Assembly: GCF_003201975.1 (NCBI RefSeq)
Contig: NZ_QJJQ01000001.1
Coordinates: forward strand, 310,001 to 374,000
DNA: 64,000 nucleotides
Direction of reading: 5' to 3'
Source: Pseudogracilibacillus auburnensis
GTDB lineage: Bacteria; Bacillota; Bacilli; Bacillales; Amphibacillaceae
The number at the start of each line of letters is the position of its first letter. Within the stretch, counting starts at the first letter, position 1. Made by a program: the position numbers and the translations under genes. The notes under the pieces are model-generated. The model ran no database searches and had not been told where the DNA came from. It was given only the letters and a program-made list of their open reading frames with translations. This document shows positions 26,431 through 35,243 of the stretch, in pieces.

Positions 26431-27924
26431 ATGAACTTATCCGATTATATTGCACTTGATGGAACTGATTTAGCTAAACTAGTAGAAAAGAAAGAAGTAA
26501 CAAAGGAAGAATTAATAAATGCTAGTTTTGCCCAATTAGACAAAGTAAATGGGGAGTTAAATGCAGTAACATCTACTAGAAAGGAAAAAGTGTTAGCAGA
26601 ATCGAAAATTGACAGAAATCAAGCTCCTTTTGATGGTGTTCCGATTTTTCTAAAAGATATTTCCCAGTCGATACAGGGAGAAATTAATACGGGCGGTGCA
26701 CGTTTGCTACAAAAAGCAATGGCACCAAACACGTCTCATTTTGTCCGCAAATTGCTTGACGCCGGTTGTTTAAGTTTAGGTTATTCAACGACACCTGAAT
26801 TTGCCCTAAAAAATATTACCGAAGCTAAAATACATGGACCTACACGTAATCCTTGGAATAAAAATCATTCACCAGGCGGATCAAGTGGTGGTGCAGCAGC
26901 CTTGGTAGCATCAGGAGTCGTGCCAATTGCGGGTGCTAGTGATGGTGGTGGGTCCATTCGTATTCCCGCTTCTTTTTCTGGACTATTCGGCTTAAAACCG
27001 ACGAGAGGTCGAACCCCTGTAGGGCCTGGTGTTGGTCGACAATGGCAAGGAGCAGCGATTGATTTCGTATTAACGAAATCTGTTCGAGATAGTGCTCGGA
27101 TGTTAAATGTATTACAAGTAGTTCAGCAAGAAGCAGCATTTCACACATCTCTTTTTGAAGGACAATATGAGGAAGTAATGAAACAGGGTTTCGATAAACC
27201 GTTAAAAATTGGCTTTACAACCAAATCACCAGTAAACACACCTGTTTCGGATGATGCAAAAGAAGCGGTAAAAAAGACAGTCACATGGTTAGAGGAACAA
27301 GGACATTTCATAGAAGAAGCGGACAATGAGGTAGACGGCATCCAATTAATGCGTGATTACTTTTTAATGAATAGTGGAGAAATTTCTGCCCTTATGATGC
27401 AATTAGAAGGAATGATGAAAGAAAAAGTAACGGCAAATGATGTAGAAATTGAAACATGGCTTTTACATGTTGCGGGTAAAAACGTCTCAGCTGCAGAATT
27501 TTCATTAAGCCTCGCCTCTTGGGATGTAGCAGCAGCAAAAATGGCAGCATTTCACGATACATATGATCTTTATATTACACCTGCAACAGCGTTTACAGCA
27601 CCGAAAATTGGTGAGTTGACACATCATTCAAAAAAAGAAACCGAGCTACGTCATCAAATGGAATGGTCAGATCCACAAGAGCAACAAGACCTTATATATA
27701 AAATGTTTTTACCTAGTTTAACGTATACACCGTTTACGCAACTTGCTAACTTAACGGGACAGCCAGCAATGAGTATGCCGGTACATGTATCAGAAGAAGG
27801 CTTGCCAATAGGGGTGCAAGTAATGGCTCCAAAAGGAGAAGAGCATCAATTATTAAAGCTCGCTTTTCAACTAGAACAGACAAGTTTATGGAATGGACTG
27901 AAAGGAAACCCGTATTTTATCTAA
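26431..27924 (+). CDS. Amidase signature family hydrolase
   Basis: This 497-residue amidase has the Ser-cisSer-Lys centre: Lys in PIFLKDIS near residue 73 and the signature SPGGSSGGAAALVASG near 150, followed by GASDGGGSIRIPASFSGLFGLKPTRGR with the nucleophilic Ser. It hydrolyses a carboxylic amide; family members include glutamyl-tRNA amidotransferase subunit A, 6-aminohexanoate hydrolases and indoleacetamide hydrolase. Absence of gatC/gatB neighbours argues for a stand-alone amidase. The ATG at 26431 follows CGAGGTG; an upstream start at 26392 has no site. It lies between the nag genes and the catabolic cluster, without evidence of co-transcription with either. Confidence 0.87.
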   Translation: MNLSDYIALDGTDLAKLVEKKEVTKEELINASFAQLDKVNGELNAVTSTRKEKVLAESKIDRNQAPFDGVPIFLKDISQSIQGEINTGGARLLQKAMAPNTSHFVRKLLDAGCLSLGYSTTPEFALKNITEAKIHGPTRNPWNKNHSPGGSSGGAAALVASGVVPIAGASDGGGSIRIPASFSGLFGLKPTRGRTPVGPGVGRQWQGAAIDFVLTKSVRDSARMLNVLQVVQQEAAFHTSLFEGQYEEVMKQGFDKPLKIGFTTKSPVNTPVSDDAKEAVKKTVTWLEEQGHFIEEADNEVDGIQLMRDYFLMNSGEISALMMQLEGMMKEKVTANDVEIETWLLHVAGKNVSAAEFSLSLASWDVAAAKMAAFHDTYDLYITPATAFTAPKIGELTHHSKKETELRHQMEWSDPQEQQDLIYKMFLPSLTYTPFTQLANLTGQPAMSMPVHVSEEGLPIGVQVMAPKGEEHQLLKLAFQLEQTSLWNGLKGNPYFI

Positions 27925-27973
27925 TCAATTTAAAGAATTTATTTTATTAACTAAAATCTTGATGATCATCTAA

Positions 27974-28026
27974 TAAAATCCTCAAGACTCAAAAGAAATT
28001 TTGAAGTCTTGGGGATTTTATTTTTT
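27974..28026 (+). terminator. Strong terminator after the amidase
   Basis: TAAAATCCTCAAGACT pairs with AGTCTTGGGGATTTTA (one wobble), and the stem continues into TCAAAA-GAAA-TTTTGA. A T-run follows at 28021-28026. It isolates the catabolic cluster from upstream transcription. Confidence 0.9.
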
Positions 28027-28136
28027 CTATAACTATTGATTGTTTACCTTACACATTTTGAGAAAAGGAATGAATTATTTAAGGTGTAAAAATAGTGAAT
28101 TTATTTTAATTTACTTAAATAACTGAAAATTACCTC

Positions 28137-28166
28137 TTGACAAAACATTGATTGCAATACTATACT
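28137..28166 (+). promoter_or_regulatory. Sigma-A promoter of the IclR-led cluster
   Basis: A perfect TTGACA (28137-28142), an 18-base spacer and TATACT (28161-28166), about 60 bases ahead of the IclR gene. AAACTCAGTTT and ACTCGAGT just downstream may be operator half-sites for autoregulation. Confidence 0.7.
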
Positions 28167-28228
28167 TGTTTAAAATAATAAACTCAGTTTAGTTAGTCGA
28201 ACTCGAGTGTATATAAAGGAGGGATACT

Positions 28229-28978
28229 TTGGGGAAATATAATGTGCCTGCATTGGAAAAGGCAATAAGCATATTAGAATTAATAAGTAATTCAAATGAA
28301 AAGTTCACCTTAACAGAAATATGTGAAAACCTCGAACTTCCAAAAGCAACTGTTTTTACAACGATGAGTACCTTGGAATATTATCATATGGTACAAAAAG
28401 ATGGAACAGGAAAATTCCAAATAGGTCCTAAAATGTTTCAGCTTGGAATGGCTTATGCTTCGAACAACAGCATTGTGGACTTGTCATTACCTTTTATGAA
28501 AAAATTAATGGAAGAAACAGGTTTTACAGTACATTTAGGTATTCTACATGAGAATCAAATAATGTATATAGCAAAAGAAGAGTCAGATAACTTTATTAAG
28601 TTTTCTACTTATCCTGGATTAAAAACGGAACTACACTTATCTGGGCTTGGGAAAGCTATTTCAGCATATTTAAGCGAGGAAGAATTAGATCAAATTATTG
28701 ACAAAATTGGTTTAAGGAAGGCTACGCCCAATACAATTACTTCTGCAAATAAATTTAAAAAATCTTTAGAAGTTGTTCGGAAAAATGGTTATGCCATTGA
28801 GGACGAGGAAGGTGAAATAGGAGTTAGATGTATCGCAGCTCCAATTCTAAATGCGCGATATTTTACACCAACTGCGATTAGTATTACCGCACATTCTTCA
28901 GCACTATCTAAAGAACGATATGCAGAGATAGGGCAATTTGTTCGGGAAACGGCACAGGAAATAGCAAGGAATATTTAA
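28229..28978 (+). CDS. IclR family transcriptional regulator
   Basis: This 249-residue regulator has an N-terminal winged helix (VPALEKAISILELIS, FTLTEICENLELPKATVFTTMSTLE) at residues 6-60 and the IclR effector domain from about 75, including GLGKAISAYLSEEEL and DEEGEIGVRCIAAPI near 190. IclR proteins sense small metabolites, often aromatic or sugar acids, and control adjacent catabolic operons. The start is TTG at 28229 behind AAAGGAGGG. It is the first gene of a co-directional run of thirteen and is the obvious local regulator of it. Confidence 0.9.
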   Translation: MGKYNVPALEKAISILELISNSNEKFTLTEICENLELPKATVFTTMSTLEYYHMVQKDGTGKFQIGPKMFQLGMAYASNNSIVDLSLPFMKKLMEETGFTVHLGILHENQIMYIAKEESDNFIKFSTYPGLKTELHLSGLGKAISAYLSEEELDQIIDKIGLRKATPNTITSANKFKKSLEVVRKNGYAIEDEEGEIGVRCIAAPILNARYFTPTAISITAHSSALSKERYAEIGQFVRETAQEIARNI

Positions 28979-29024
28979 TCATACTCAACTGTTCGTCATT
29001 TTGCAAATATTGGGAGGCATAAAA

Positions 29025-30314
29025 TTGTTAAACGAAAGAAGCATGGAATTGTATAAAGAGGCAAATCAATATTCTCCGGGTGGGGTTCATACATCAATTC
29101 GAAATGTAGAGCCACATCTCGTTTTTACGAAGGCGGAAGGGGCTTATATTTATGATGCTGATGGAAATAAGTATCTTGATTTTCAAGCAGCATTTGGCCC
29201 TTATATTCTTGGACATAATTATAAAAAAGTTAATGATCGGGTAATCGACGCTTTGAATCGAACGGACCTCTATGGAGTTGGTTCAACCGATTTAGAAATC
29301 GAATGTGCCAAAAAAATTACAAAACATGTACCATCTGCTGAACAAGTATTGTTTTGTAATTCAGGTTCTGAGGCGACATACCACGCAATACGTTTATCGA
29401 GGGCGGTAACTGAACGCACTAAATTGATTAAGTTTCAAGGTTGTTATCACGGGTGGCACGATTATGTAGCTCGCAATATGTTAAGTGAACCTCATATGAT
29501 TGGCAAACGAGATCCGGGTTCTGCAGGGATGATGGATGAAGCAATAGACAACACATTAATTTGTACTTTTAATGATTTGGAGGATGTAGAACGAACCTTC
29601 AATGATAATAAAGGAGAAATTGCTGCATTAATTGTGGAACCTATCCCTCATAATATCGGCTGTATTATGCCGGAAGAAGGCTTTTTAAAAGGATTACGTG
29701 ACTTGTGTGACCAAAATGGTACGATGCTTATTTTTGATGAAGTTATCACTGGATTCCGTCATAATATTGGCGGATACCAAAATGTATGCGCTGTCACCCC
29801 GGATTTAACAACGATGGGTAAAGCGATGGCGAATGGGTTTCCAATGGCCGCAGTAGCAGGTAAAAAAGAATACATGCAACGATATAATACATACCCTGGA
29901 GGAGATGTTTGGTTTGCAGGTACTTATAACGGTCACGCTATTGGAACTGCAGCCACAATAGCGACAATGGAAATAATGGAGACGGAACCAGTCCATAAAC
30001 ATATTTTTGAACTAGGTGAAAGAATGCGACAAGGAATTCGAGAAATCCATGACCGATTGGGAATTGACGCTTATGTTGCAGGTTTTGGATCTGTATGGAC
30101 AACTTACTTTATGAGTTTTGAACCGAAAAATTATACTGATCTAATGCAAAACGATGCTGATTTGTATATAAAATATCGTAAAAAATTACTTGAACGCGGG
30201 TTCTTTAAAATGCCGATGAATATTAAACGTAATCATATTAGCTATAGTCATACGAAAGAAGATATTGAAAATGCCCTACAAGCAATTGAAGACGTATTAA
30301 AAGAAATAATTTAA
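29025..30314 (+). CDS. Class III PLP aminotransferase (glutamate-1-semialdehyde aminomutase-like)
   Basis: This 429-residue enzyme is of the GSA-AM/beta-phenylalanine aminotransferase subgroup. It has YSPGGVHTSIRN near the N-terminus, CNSGSEATYHAIRLSR near 112, IFDEVITGFR near 240 and the PLP lysine in TTMGKAMANGFP near 265. It is unlikely to be the heme-pathway enzyme, because it sits in a transport and sugar-acid catabolic operon. Aminotransfer to or from an amino sugar acid, a beta-amino acid or a semialdehyde is inferred. The start is TTG at 29025 after GGGAGGC; an in-frame TTG at 29001 precedes that site. Confidence 0.85.
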   Translation: MLNERSMELYKEANQYSPGGVHTSIRNVEPHLVFTKAEGAYIYDADGNKYLDFQAAFGPYILGHNYKKVNDRVIDALNRTDLYGVGSTDLEIECAKKITKHVPSAEQVLFCNSGSEATYHAIRLSRAVTERTKLIKFQGCYHGWHDYVARNMLSEPHMIGKRDPGSAGMMDEAIDNTLICTFNDLEDVERTFNDNKGEIAALIVEPIPHNIGCIMPEEGFLKGLRDLCDQNGTMLIFDEVITGFRHNIGGYQNVCAVTPDLTTMGKAMANGFPMAAVAGKKEYMQRYNTYPGGDVWFAGTYNGHAIGTAATIATMEIMETEPVHKHIFELGERMRQGIREIHDRLGIDAYVAGFGSVWTTYFMSFEPKNYTDLMQNDADLYIKYRKKLLERGFFKMPMNIKRNHISYSHTKEDIENALQAIEDVLKEII

Positions 30315-30357
30315 TAATTATGTAAAAACAAATTTTTATTTGATGGGGAGGGTTTTC

Positions 30358-31647
30358 ATGAAGAAAAGCGTTATATGGTTAGGGTTGTTGTTGTTCGTAT
30401 TAGGGAGCTTAGTAGCTTGTGGAAAGGATAATGATTCGGCATCATCTTCTTCAGGTGATGGAGGTTCAAGTAGTGAACCAGTGACAATTAGTGCTTTTAT
30501 CGCTGAAGATTTATTTAAATCGGCTGATATTATGCAAGGCTTTATTGACCGATTTGAAATGGATAACCCAGATATTAAAGTAAAATTGGAAACGGTTCCA
30601 CATGGAGAAATATATGAAAGATTACGAGTAATGGTTTCAACAGATGAAATGCCTGATATTTATCAAATTAATGTTGGCCATTCAATTAGTTATTTAGTTG
30701 AAGACGCAGGTTATCTTTATGATTTAAATGAGTTAAACTCAGCAAGTAACTTTTCAAATGCAATACAAGAGGGAACACAACTAAACGGAAAACATGCGGC
30801 CTTTTCTATGGGGGTCGGAGTGCTAGGTTTTCACTATAACGCTGATATGTTAAAAGAAGCGGGCTTTGAAGAACCGCCAAAAACGTGGGACGAATTATTA
30901 GATTTAGGAGAAAAATTAAAAGCAGATAATAAAAGTTTGTTAGCTTATTCAGGAAAGTGGACAACAGGATTAATCAACGTTTTTCACTGGACATTTGGTA
31001 ACTATGCTTTAAAAAACCAAGAATTTAAAGAAGCGTATCTTTCCAATTCAATTGATTGGTCAAAACCTGAATATAGAGAAATACTAATGGATGGTTTTAA
31101 AAAGTTTAACGAATTAAATGAGTATGTGTACACCGGAAGCTTTACTTCTGAATATGGTGATGCTCAACAGGCATTTGTTAATGAAGAAAGTGCAATGGTC
31201 ATGGGTGGATCTTGGGATATTGGTCAAATTAGAGATTTAAATCCAAGTTTCGAGCATTCCTTTATGAATCTTCCATATGATGCTGAAACGGACAATAGTT
31301 ATATTTATACTGCTGAAGATGGACTAGCAATTAATTCAAAATCGGAAAACCTTGAGGCAGCTAAAACATTTTTGGATTGGTTATTTTCTAAAGAAATTTA
31401 TGAAGATATTACTAAAACGCTTGCAAATACGTCTGCCATGGAAGGTGTTGGAGAGTTAGATCCGGTCTACGTAGATATTCCACAATGGTTAGAGACTGAT
31501 AGAGTAATTTCATTTGCAAATACAGGACCAATTGAAGAAGCGGTTATTACTAAATTAGGAGAAACAGCACAAAAAGTTACCTTTGATGGAGATATTGAAA
31601 AAGCAGCAGACGAATTTATTAATGAATATAACTCCTTTAAAGAGTAA
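30358..31647 (+). CDS. CUT1-type sugar ABC transporter substrate-binding lipoprotein
   Basis: This 429-residue extracellular solute-binding protein (family 1) has lipobox SLVAC (Cys21), a Ser/Gly-rich linker and then the two-lobed domain (FIDRFEMDNPDIKVKLETV near 60, DMPDIYQIN-like segment, KTWDELLDLGEKLKADN near 165, AMVMGGSWDIGQI near 275). The ATG at 30358 follows GGGGAGGG; an ATG at 30340 lies ahead of it. It delivers an oligosaccharide, sugar derivative or polyol to the two permeases encoded next. A hairpin between the genes should favour the binding protein. Confidence 0.88.
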   Translation: MKKSVIWLGLLLFVLGSLVACGKDNDSASSSSGDGGSSSEPVTISAFIAEDLFKSADIMQGFIDRFEMDNPDIKVKLETVPHGEIYERLRVMVSTDEMPDIYQINVGHSISYLVEDAGYLYDLNELNSASNFSNAIQEGTQLNGKHAAFSMGVGVLGFHYNADMLKEAGFEEPPKTWDELLDLGEKLKADNKSLLAYSGKWTTGLINVFHWTFGNYALKNQEFKEAYLSNSIDWSKPEYREILMDGFKKFNELNEYVYTGSFTSEYGDAQQAFVNEESAMVMGGSWDIGQIRDLNPSFEHSFMNLPYDAETDNSYIYTAEDGLAINSKSENLEAAKTFLDWLFSKEIYEDITKTLANTSAMEGVGELDPVYVDIPQWLETDRVISFANTGPIEEAVITKLGETAQKVTFDGDIEKAADEFINEYNSFKE

Positions 31648-31659
31648 TATGTAAACTGT

Positions 31660-31684
31660 AAACCGGGGCAGCAGTCCCGGTTTT
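31660..31684 (+). terminator. Internal hairpin between binding protein and permeases
   Basis: AAACCGGG and CCCGGTTT form an eight-pair stem with loop GCAGCAGT, followed by TTAT. It is the third example in this window of a hairpin after a binding-protein gene. Confidence 0.7.
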
Positions 31685-31714
31685 ATAAAAAAGTATAGAA
31701 ATGGGGATAAATGG

Positions 31715-32608
31715 ATGAAGTTTATGAATGGCAATAGGAAGAGGTATTTAACCGGCATATTTTTTATTGCACCTATAAGTATTATTATCTTCACTTTTCT
31801 TTTGTTGCCAATTCTGCAAACGATGTATTACAGCTTTACCGATTGGAGAGGAGTAGGAGAATATAGTTTTATAGGATTAAAAAATTATATCAATATATTT
31901 AATGATAGTTCATTTAAATATTCGTTATTGTTAACTATTTATGTTGGTTTAAGTATTGCTTTTTTAACAAACGTAATTGGTTTAACTTTTGCACTTGTTT
32001 TGGACCAAGCTTTGAAAACAAAAAACATATTACGAACTATTTTATATTTACCTAACGTCATACCTATTGTTGTTGCTGCATTTGTTTGGCGTTATATTCT
32101 GGATTATAACAATGGACTTGCAAACAAGTTTTTTTCTACATTTTCATCAGAATCAATCCATATTCCATGGATCGATTCACCAGATTATGTAGTACCCACA
32201 ATTATTATGATTTCTACATGGCAAATGATAGGTCCAGTCATGATTGTCTATTTAGCTGCACTCCAAGGGGTACCGCTAGATTTAATTGAAGCAGCTAAAA
32301 TCGATGGGGCATCTAAAGTGAAGCGTTTTTTAAATGTTACATTACCGATGATTGCACCTGGAATAACGGTAAATATTTTAATCGGCTTAGCTAATGGTAT
32401 TCGCATATTTGATTTACCGTACGCCTTAACTGGTGGTGGACCAGCAGGAGCCAGTGAAACATTAGCTATTAAAATCTATCGCTATGCATTTCAATCTACC
32501 GAATTATCTTACGGTATGGCAGCCTCATTTATTATGACGCTAGTTGCACTAGTTATAACGTTACTATTCGTAAGCTTATCTCGTAGATATGAAAGGAATG
32601 TGATGTAA
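31715..32608 (+). CDS. CUT1 sugar ABC transporter permease 1 (MalF-like)
   Basis: This 297-residue membrane protein has six predicted helices. The first extracytoplasmic part after helix 1 is typical (QTMYYSFTDWRGVGEYSFIGLKNY). The cytoplasmic EAA loop EAAKIDGASKVKRFLNVTLP lies near residue 190 and contacts the ATPase. It forms a heterodimer with the next permease. The stop shares a base with the next start (TAATG). No ATPase gene is in the operon, which is usual for CUT1 systems that rely on a shared MsmX-type ATPase. Confidence 0.92.
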   Translation: MKFMNGNRKRYLTGIFFIAPISIIIFTFLLLPILQTMYYSFTDWRGVGEYSFIGLKNYINIFNDSSFKYSLLLTIYVGLSIAFLTNVIGLTFALVLDQALKTKNILRTILYLPNVIPIVVAAFVWRYILDYNNGLANKFFSTFSSESIHIPWIDSPDYVVPTIIMISTWQMIGPVMIVYLAALQGVPLDLIEAAKIDGASKVKRFLNVTLPMIAPGITVNILIGLANGIRIFDLPYALTGGGPAGASETLAIKIYRYAFQSTELSYGMAASFIMTLVALVITLLFVSLSRRYERNVM

Positions 32609-33498
32609 TGTATTCAAATTCAACCACCCAAAAAACGGAAGCAAATAGAATAAAACATAAAAAAAATCGCTTGAAAATGTTGAAAAAGCCCAGTTTTGAA
32701 ATTGTAGTTATTATTTTCGTTTTATTATTTAGCATACCGATTTATTTAATAATCATTAATACGTTTAAAACTCATGACCGAATTTTAAAAGCACCATTAT
32801 CTTTACCTGACTTTTCGGTAGGGTTTCAAAATATAGTTGAGGCTTTTCAAAGAATGGATATTGTGAAGTCTTACTTAGTTACGTTTTCAATATCAGCTAT
32901 TGCATTAGTTAGTATGATTGTTCTCTCATCTCTTGCAGCATATGCAATTGTACGTATGTCTGGAAAAATTTTCAAAGCAGCTTACTGGGTGTTTTTATCG
33001 TGTATCCTAATGCCTGTCCAAGCAGCATTCATTCCTTTAATTTTTATTTTAAAACACTTTGATTTATACAATAATATTTTTGGAATTTCTTTAGTTTATA
33101 TTGCGATCCTTTCTCCATTTTGTATTTTCATGTACTCAGGCTTTATACGGGGAATCCCAATTGAACTAGAAGAAGCTGCAATAATGGAAGGTTGTTCAAC
33201 ACTTAGGCTGTTTTTCCAAATTATTTTTCCATTGCTAAAACCGATTACTGCTACATTAATAATTATGCAATTTATCTATATATGGAATGACTTATTACTT
33301 CCTTTAGTTATATTAAATGGGTCTGATTATCCAACCGTAAGTATTGGTCTATATAAATTCTTTGGTAGTAAAGGAAATGTGGACTTAAACTTATTGTTCG
33401 GTGGAATCGCTCTCGTATTATTACCAGTTGTTACAGTATTCCTATTCCTACAAAAATATTTAATTAAAGGGTTGGCTTCAGGTTCTATCAAAGGTTAA
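32608..33498 (+). CDS. CUT1 sugar ABC transporter permease 2 (MalG-like)
   Basis: This 296-residue permease has a basic cytoplasmic N-terminus of about 30 residues (KHKKNRLKMLKK), then six membrane helices. The EAA loop EEAAIMEGCSTLRLFFQIIFP is near residue 192 and the C-terminus is of MalG type (QKYLIKGLASGSIKG). It overlaps the stop of permease 1 by one base. The cluster turns to enzymes directly after it, so import and breakdown of the same substrate are implied. Confidence 0.92.
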   Translation: MYSNSTTQKTEANRIKHKKNRLKMLKKPSFEIVVIIFVLLFSIPIYLIIINTFKTHDRILKAPLSLPDFSVGFQNIVEAFQRMDIVKSYLVTFSISAIALVSMIVLSSLAAYAIVRMSGKIFKAAYWVFLSCILMPVQAAFIPLIFILKHFDLYNNIFGISLVYIAILSPFCIFMYSGFIRGIPIELEEAAIMEGCSTLRLFFQIIFPLLKPITATLIIMQFIYIWNDLLLPLVILNGSDYPTVSIGLYKFFGSKGNVDLNLLFGGIALVLLPVVTVFLFLQKYLIKGLASGSIKG

Positions 33499-33545
33499 AT
33501 ATTTTCATCTATAAAAAGTATTTTATGTTAAAGTGAGGTCATTTC

Positions 33546-34298
33546 ATGGGTAGATTACTAAATAAAGTTTGTGTTATTACTGGGGCTGCACAAGGTATCG
33601 GAAAAGGTGTAGCAGAAAAATTAGCTGTAGAAGGTGCAGATGTTATTTTAGCAGATATCAATGAGGAAGAAGGTAAAAAAACAGAACAAAAAATTATTGA
33701 TGAAGGTGGAAAGGCAGCTTTTTTCAAGGTTGATGTAAGTAATAAGCAGAACATAAAAGATCTTTTTACCTTTGTTTCAAAAGAATATGAAACTCTCGAT
33801 GTATTGCATACTAATACATGGTGGGCACCGAAACAAAATGTTCTTAATACATCGTTGGAAGACTGGAATAAAACGATGGATATTACATTAACTGCACCTT
33901 TTTTACTAAGTAAATATGCAATTCCTTTCATGCAAAAATCAGGTGGTGGTTCTATCATCCATACAGCTTCTGTAGGTGGAATTGTTGCATTTAGAGATGA
34001 TGTCGCTTATATCGTGGCAAAAGCAGGAGTCATACAATTATGTAAATCGATTGCCGTTGATTTTGGAAAGGATAAAATTCGTTGTAATGCAATTTGTCCG
34101 GGGATTATTGAAACTCCACAAACGAAATCAAATATTGATGATGAGCAAAAAGTTAAATATTTGTATAGTAAATGTTTAACTGGTGAACTTGGTAAACCCG
34201 AAGATATTGCAAATGCATCTGTTTATTTAGCTAGTGATGAATCAAAATTTGTTACTGGGGCTGAATTTAAAATTGATAATGGGTGGACAGTGATCTAA
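33546..34298 (+). CDS. Short-chain dehydrogenase/reductase
   Basis: This 250-residue classical SDR has the NAD(P) motif TGAAQGIGKG at residues 12-21, ADINEEEGKK after strand 2 (acidic, favouring NAD+) and the catalytic YIVAK near 155, with a Ser in HTAS 13 positions before the Tyr. The usual NNAG segment reads HTNTWWAPK, an unusual change near the cofactor. The C-terminus ends FKIDNGWTVI, as in the glucose/3-ketoacyl reductase group. With a lactonase gene next, oxidation of a sugar at C1 to a lactone is the likely step. Confidence 0.85.
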   Translation: MGRLLNKVCVITGAAQGIGKGVAEKLAVEGADVILADINEEEGKKTEQKIIDEGGKAAFFKVDVSNKQNIKDLFTFVSKEYETLDVLHTNTWWAPKQNVLNTSLEDWNKTMDITLTAPFLLSKYAIPFMQKSGGGSIIHTASVGGIVAFRDDVAYIVAKAGVIQLCKSIAVDFGKDKIRCNAICPGIIETPQTKSNIDDEQKVKYLYSKCLTGELGKPEDIANASVYLASDESKFVTGAEFKIDNGWTVI

Positions 34299-34338
34299 AT
34301 TTCATTAACATATTTTGTTAGAAAGAGGTGAGAGATGA

Positions 34339-35223
34339 TTGAAGAGACATTGGGAATTGGTATTAGATCAAAAAGCCCTTTTAGGAGAAAGCCCCTCTTG
34401 GGATGCACATAATGAAGTATTATATTGGATTGATAGTTTGAAAGGGTATCTTCATATTTATGACCCTACGAAAAAAACAAATCGTACGATTGAACTTGGT
34501 GAACAAGTTGGCTGTGTTGTTCCAAAATCAGAAAATGAAGTTGCTTTAGCATTAAAAAGTGGGTATCATGTCTTGAATTTACAAACGGAAAAATGTTATC
34601 CAATTGTTGACCCAGAAAAAGATTATTTGGATAACAGCTTTAACGATGGTAAATGCGATCCGAAAGGACGTTTTTGGGCGGGAACTGTCAATACAAAAGA
34701 TGCCTACAAATTTACTGGTTCTTTGTATTGCTTAAATATGGATGGAAAAGTTGAAAGAGCTTTGGACTCTGTCGGTTGCTCAAATGGAATTACTTGGTCT
34801 CCTGATTATAAAACTATGTATTATATCGATACATTAGCCTTTAACATAAAAGCATTTGATTATTGTCTATCTTCGGGAGCAATTAGTAAAGGAAGGATTG
34901 TCGTAAAAATCCCGGAACAATATAAACTTCCGGACGGTATGTCGGCAGATACAGAAGGAAAGTTATGGGTAGCACATTGGGATGCAGCAAAAGTGTGTAG
35001 ATGGAATCCTGAAAACGGAGAATTATTGGAGTATATCGACTTCCCAGCACCTCGAATAACTTCTTGTGTATTTGGAGGAAAAAATTTAAATGAACTTTAT
35101 GTGACTAGTGCAAGAGATGGTTTAGATGAAGAAACGATAAAAAAATACCCCTTTTCTGGAGGATTATTCCGGGTGAAAATGGCTGTTCGAGGATTACCGA
35201 CATTTGCCTTTAAAATGAGATAA
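34339..35223 (+). CDS. SMP-30/gluconolactonase family lactonase
   Basis: This 294-residue six-bladed propeller keeps the metal ligands of the family: Glu in LGESPSWD at 15-22, Asn in CSNGITWSPD near 153 and Asp in LPDGMSADTEGKLWVAHWD near 205. NDGKCDPKGRFWAGT near 100 is the family signature. It hydrolyses sugar lactones to aldonates. The start is TTG at 34339, after GAAAGAGGTGAG. It lies 40 bases after the SDR gene and before an IlvD/Edd dehydratase, the standard order of a non-phosphorylative sugar oxidation route. Confidence 0.88.
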   Translation: MKRHWELVLDQKALLGESPSWDAHNEVLYWIDSLKGYLHIYDPTKKTNRTIELGEQVGCVVPKSENEVALALKSGYHVLNLQTEKCYPIVDPEKDYLDNSFNDGKCDPKGRFWAGTVNTKDAYKFTGSLYCLNMDGKVERALDSVGCSNGITWSPDYKTMYYIDTLAFNIKAFDYCLSSGAISKGRIVVKIPEQYKLPDGMSADTEGKLWVAHWDAAKVCRWNPENGELLEYIDFPAPRITSCVFGGKNLNELYVTSARDGLDEETIKKYPFSGGLFRVKMAVRGLPTFAFKMR

Positions 35224-35243
35224 GATCTAGGAGGGAAAATGAC

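Noticed and set aside
29025-30314. hemL (glutamate-1-semialdehyde aminomutase of heme synthesis)
   Set aside because: Similar fold and motifs, but no heme genes nearby and a clear place in an IclR-controlled catabolic operon.
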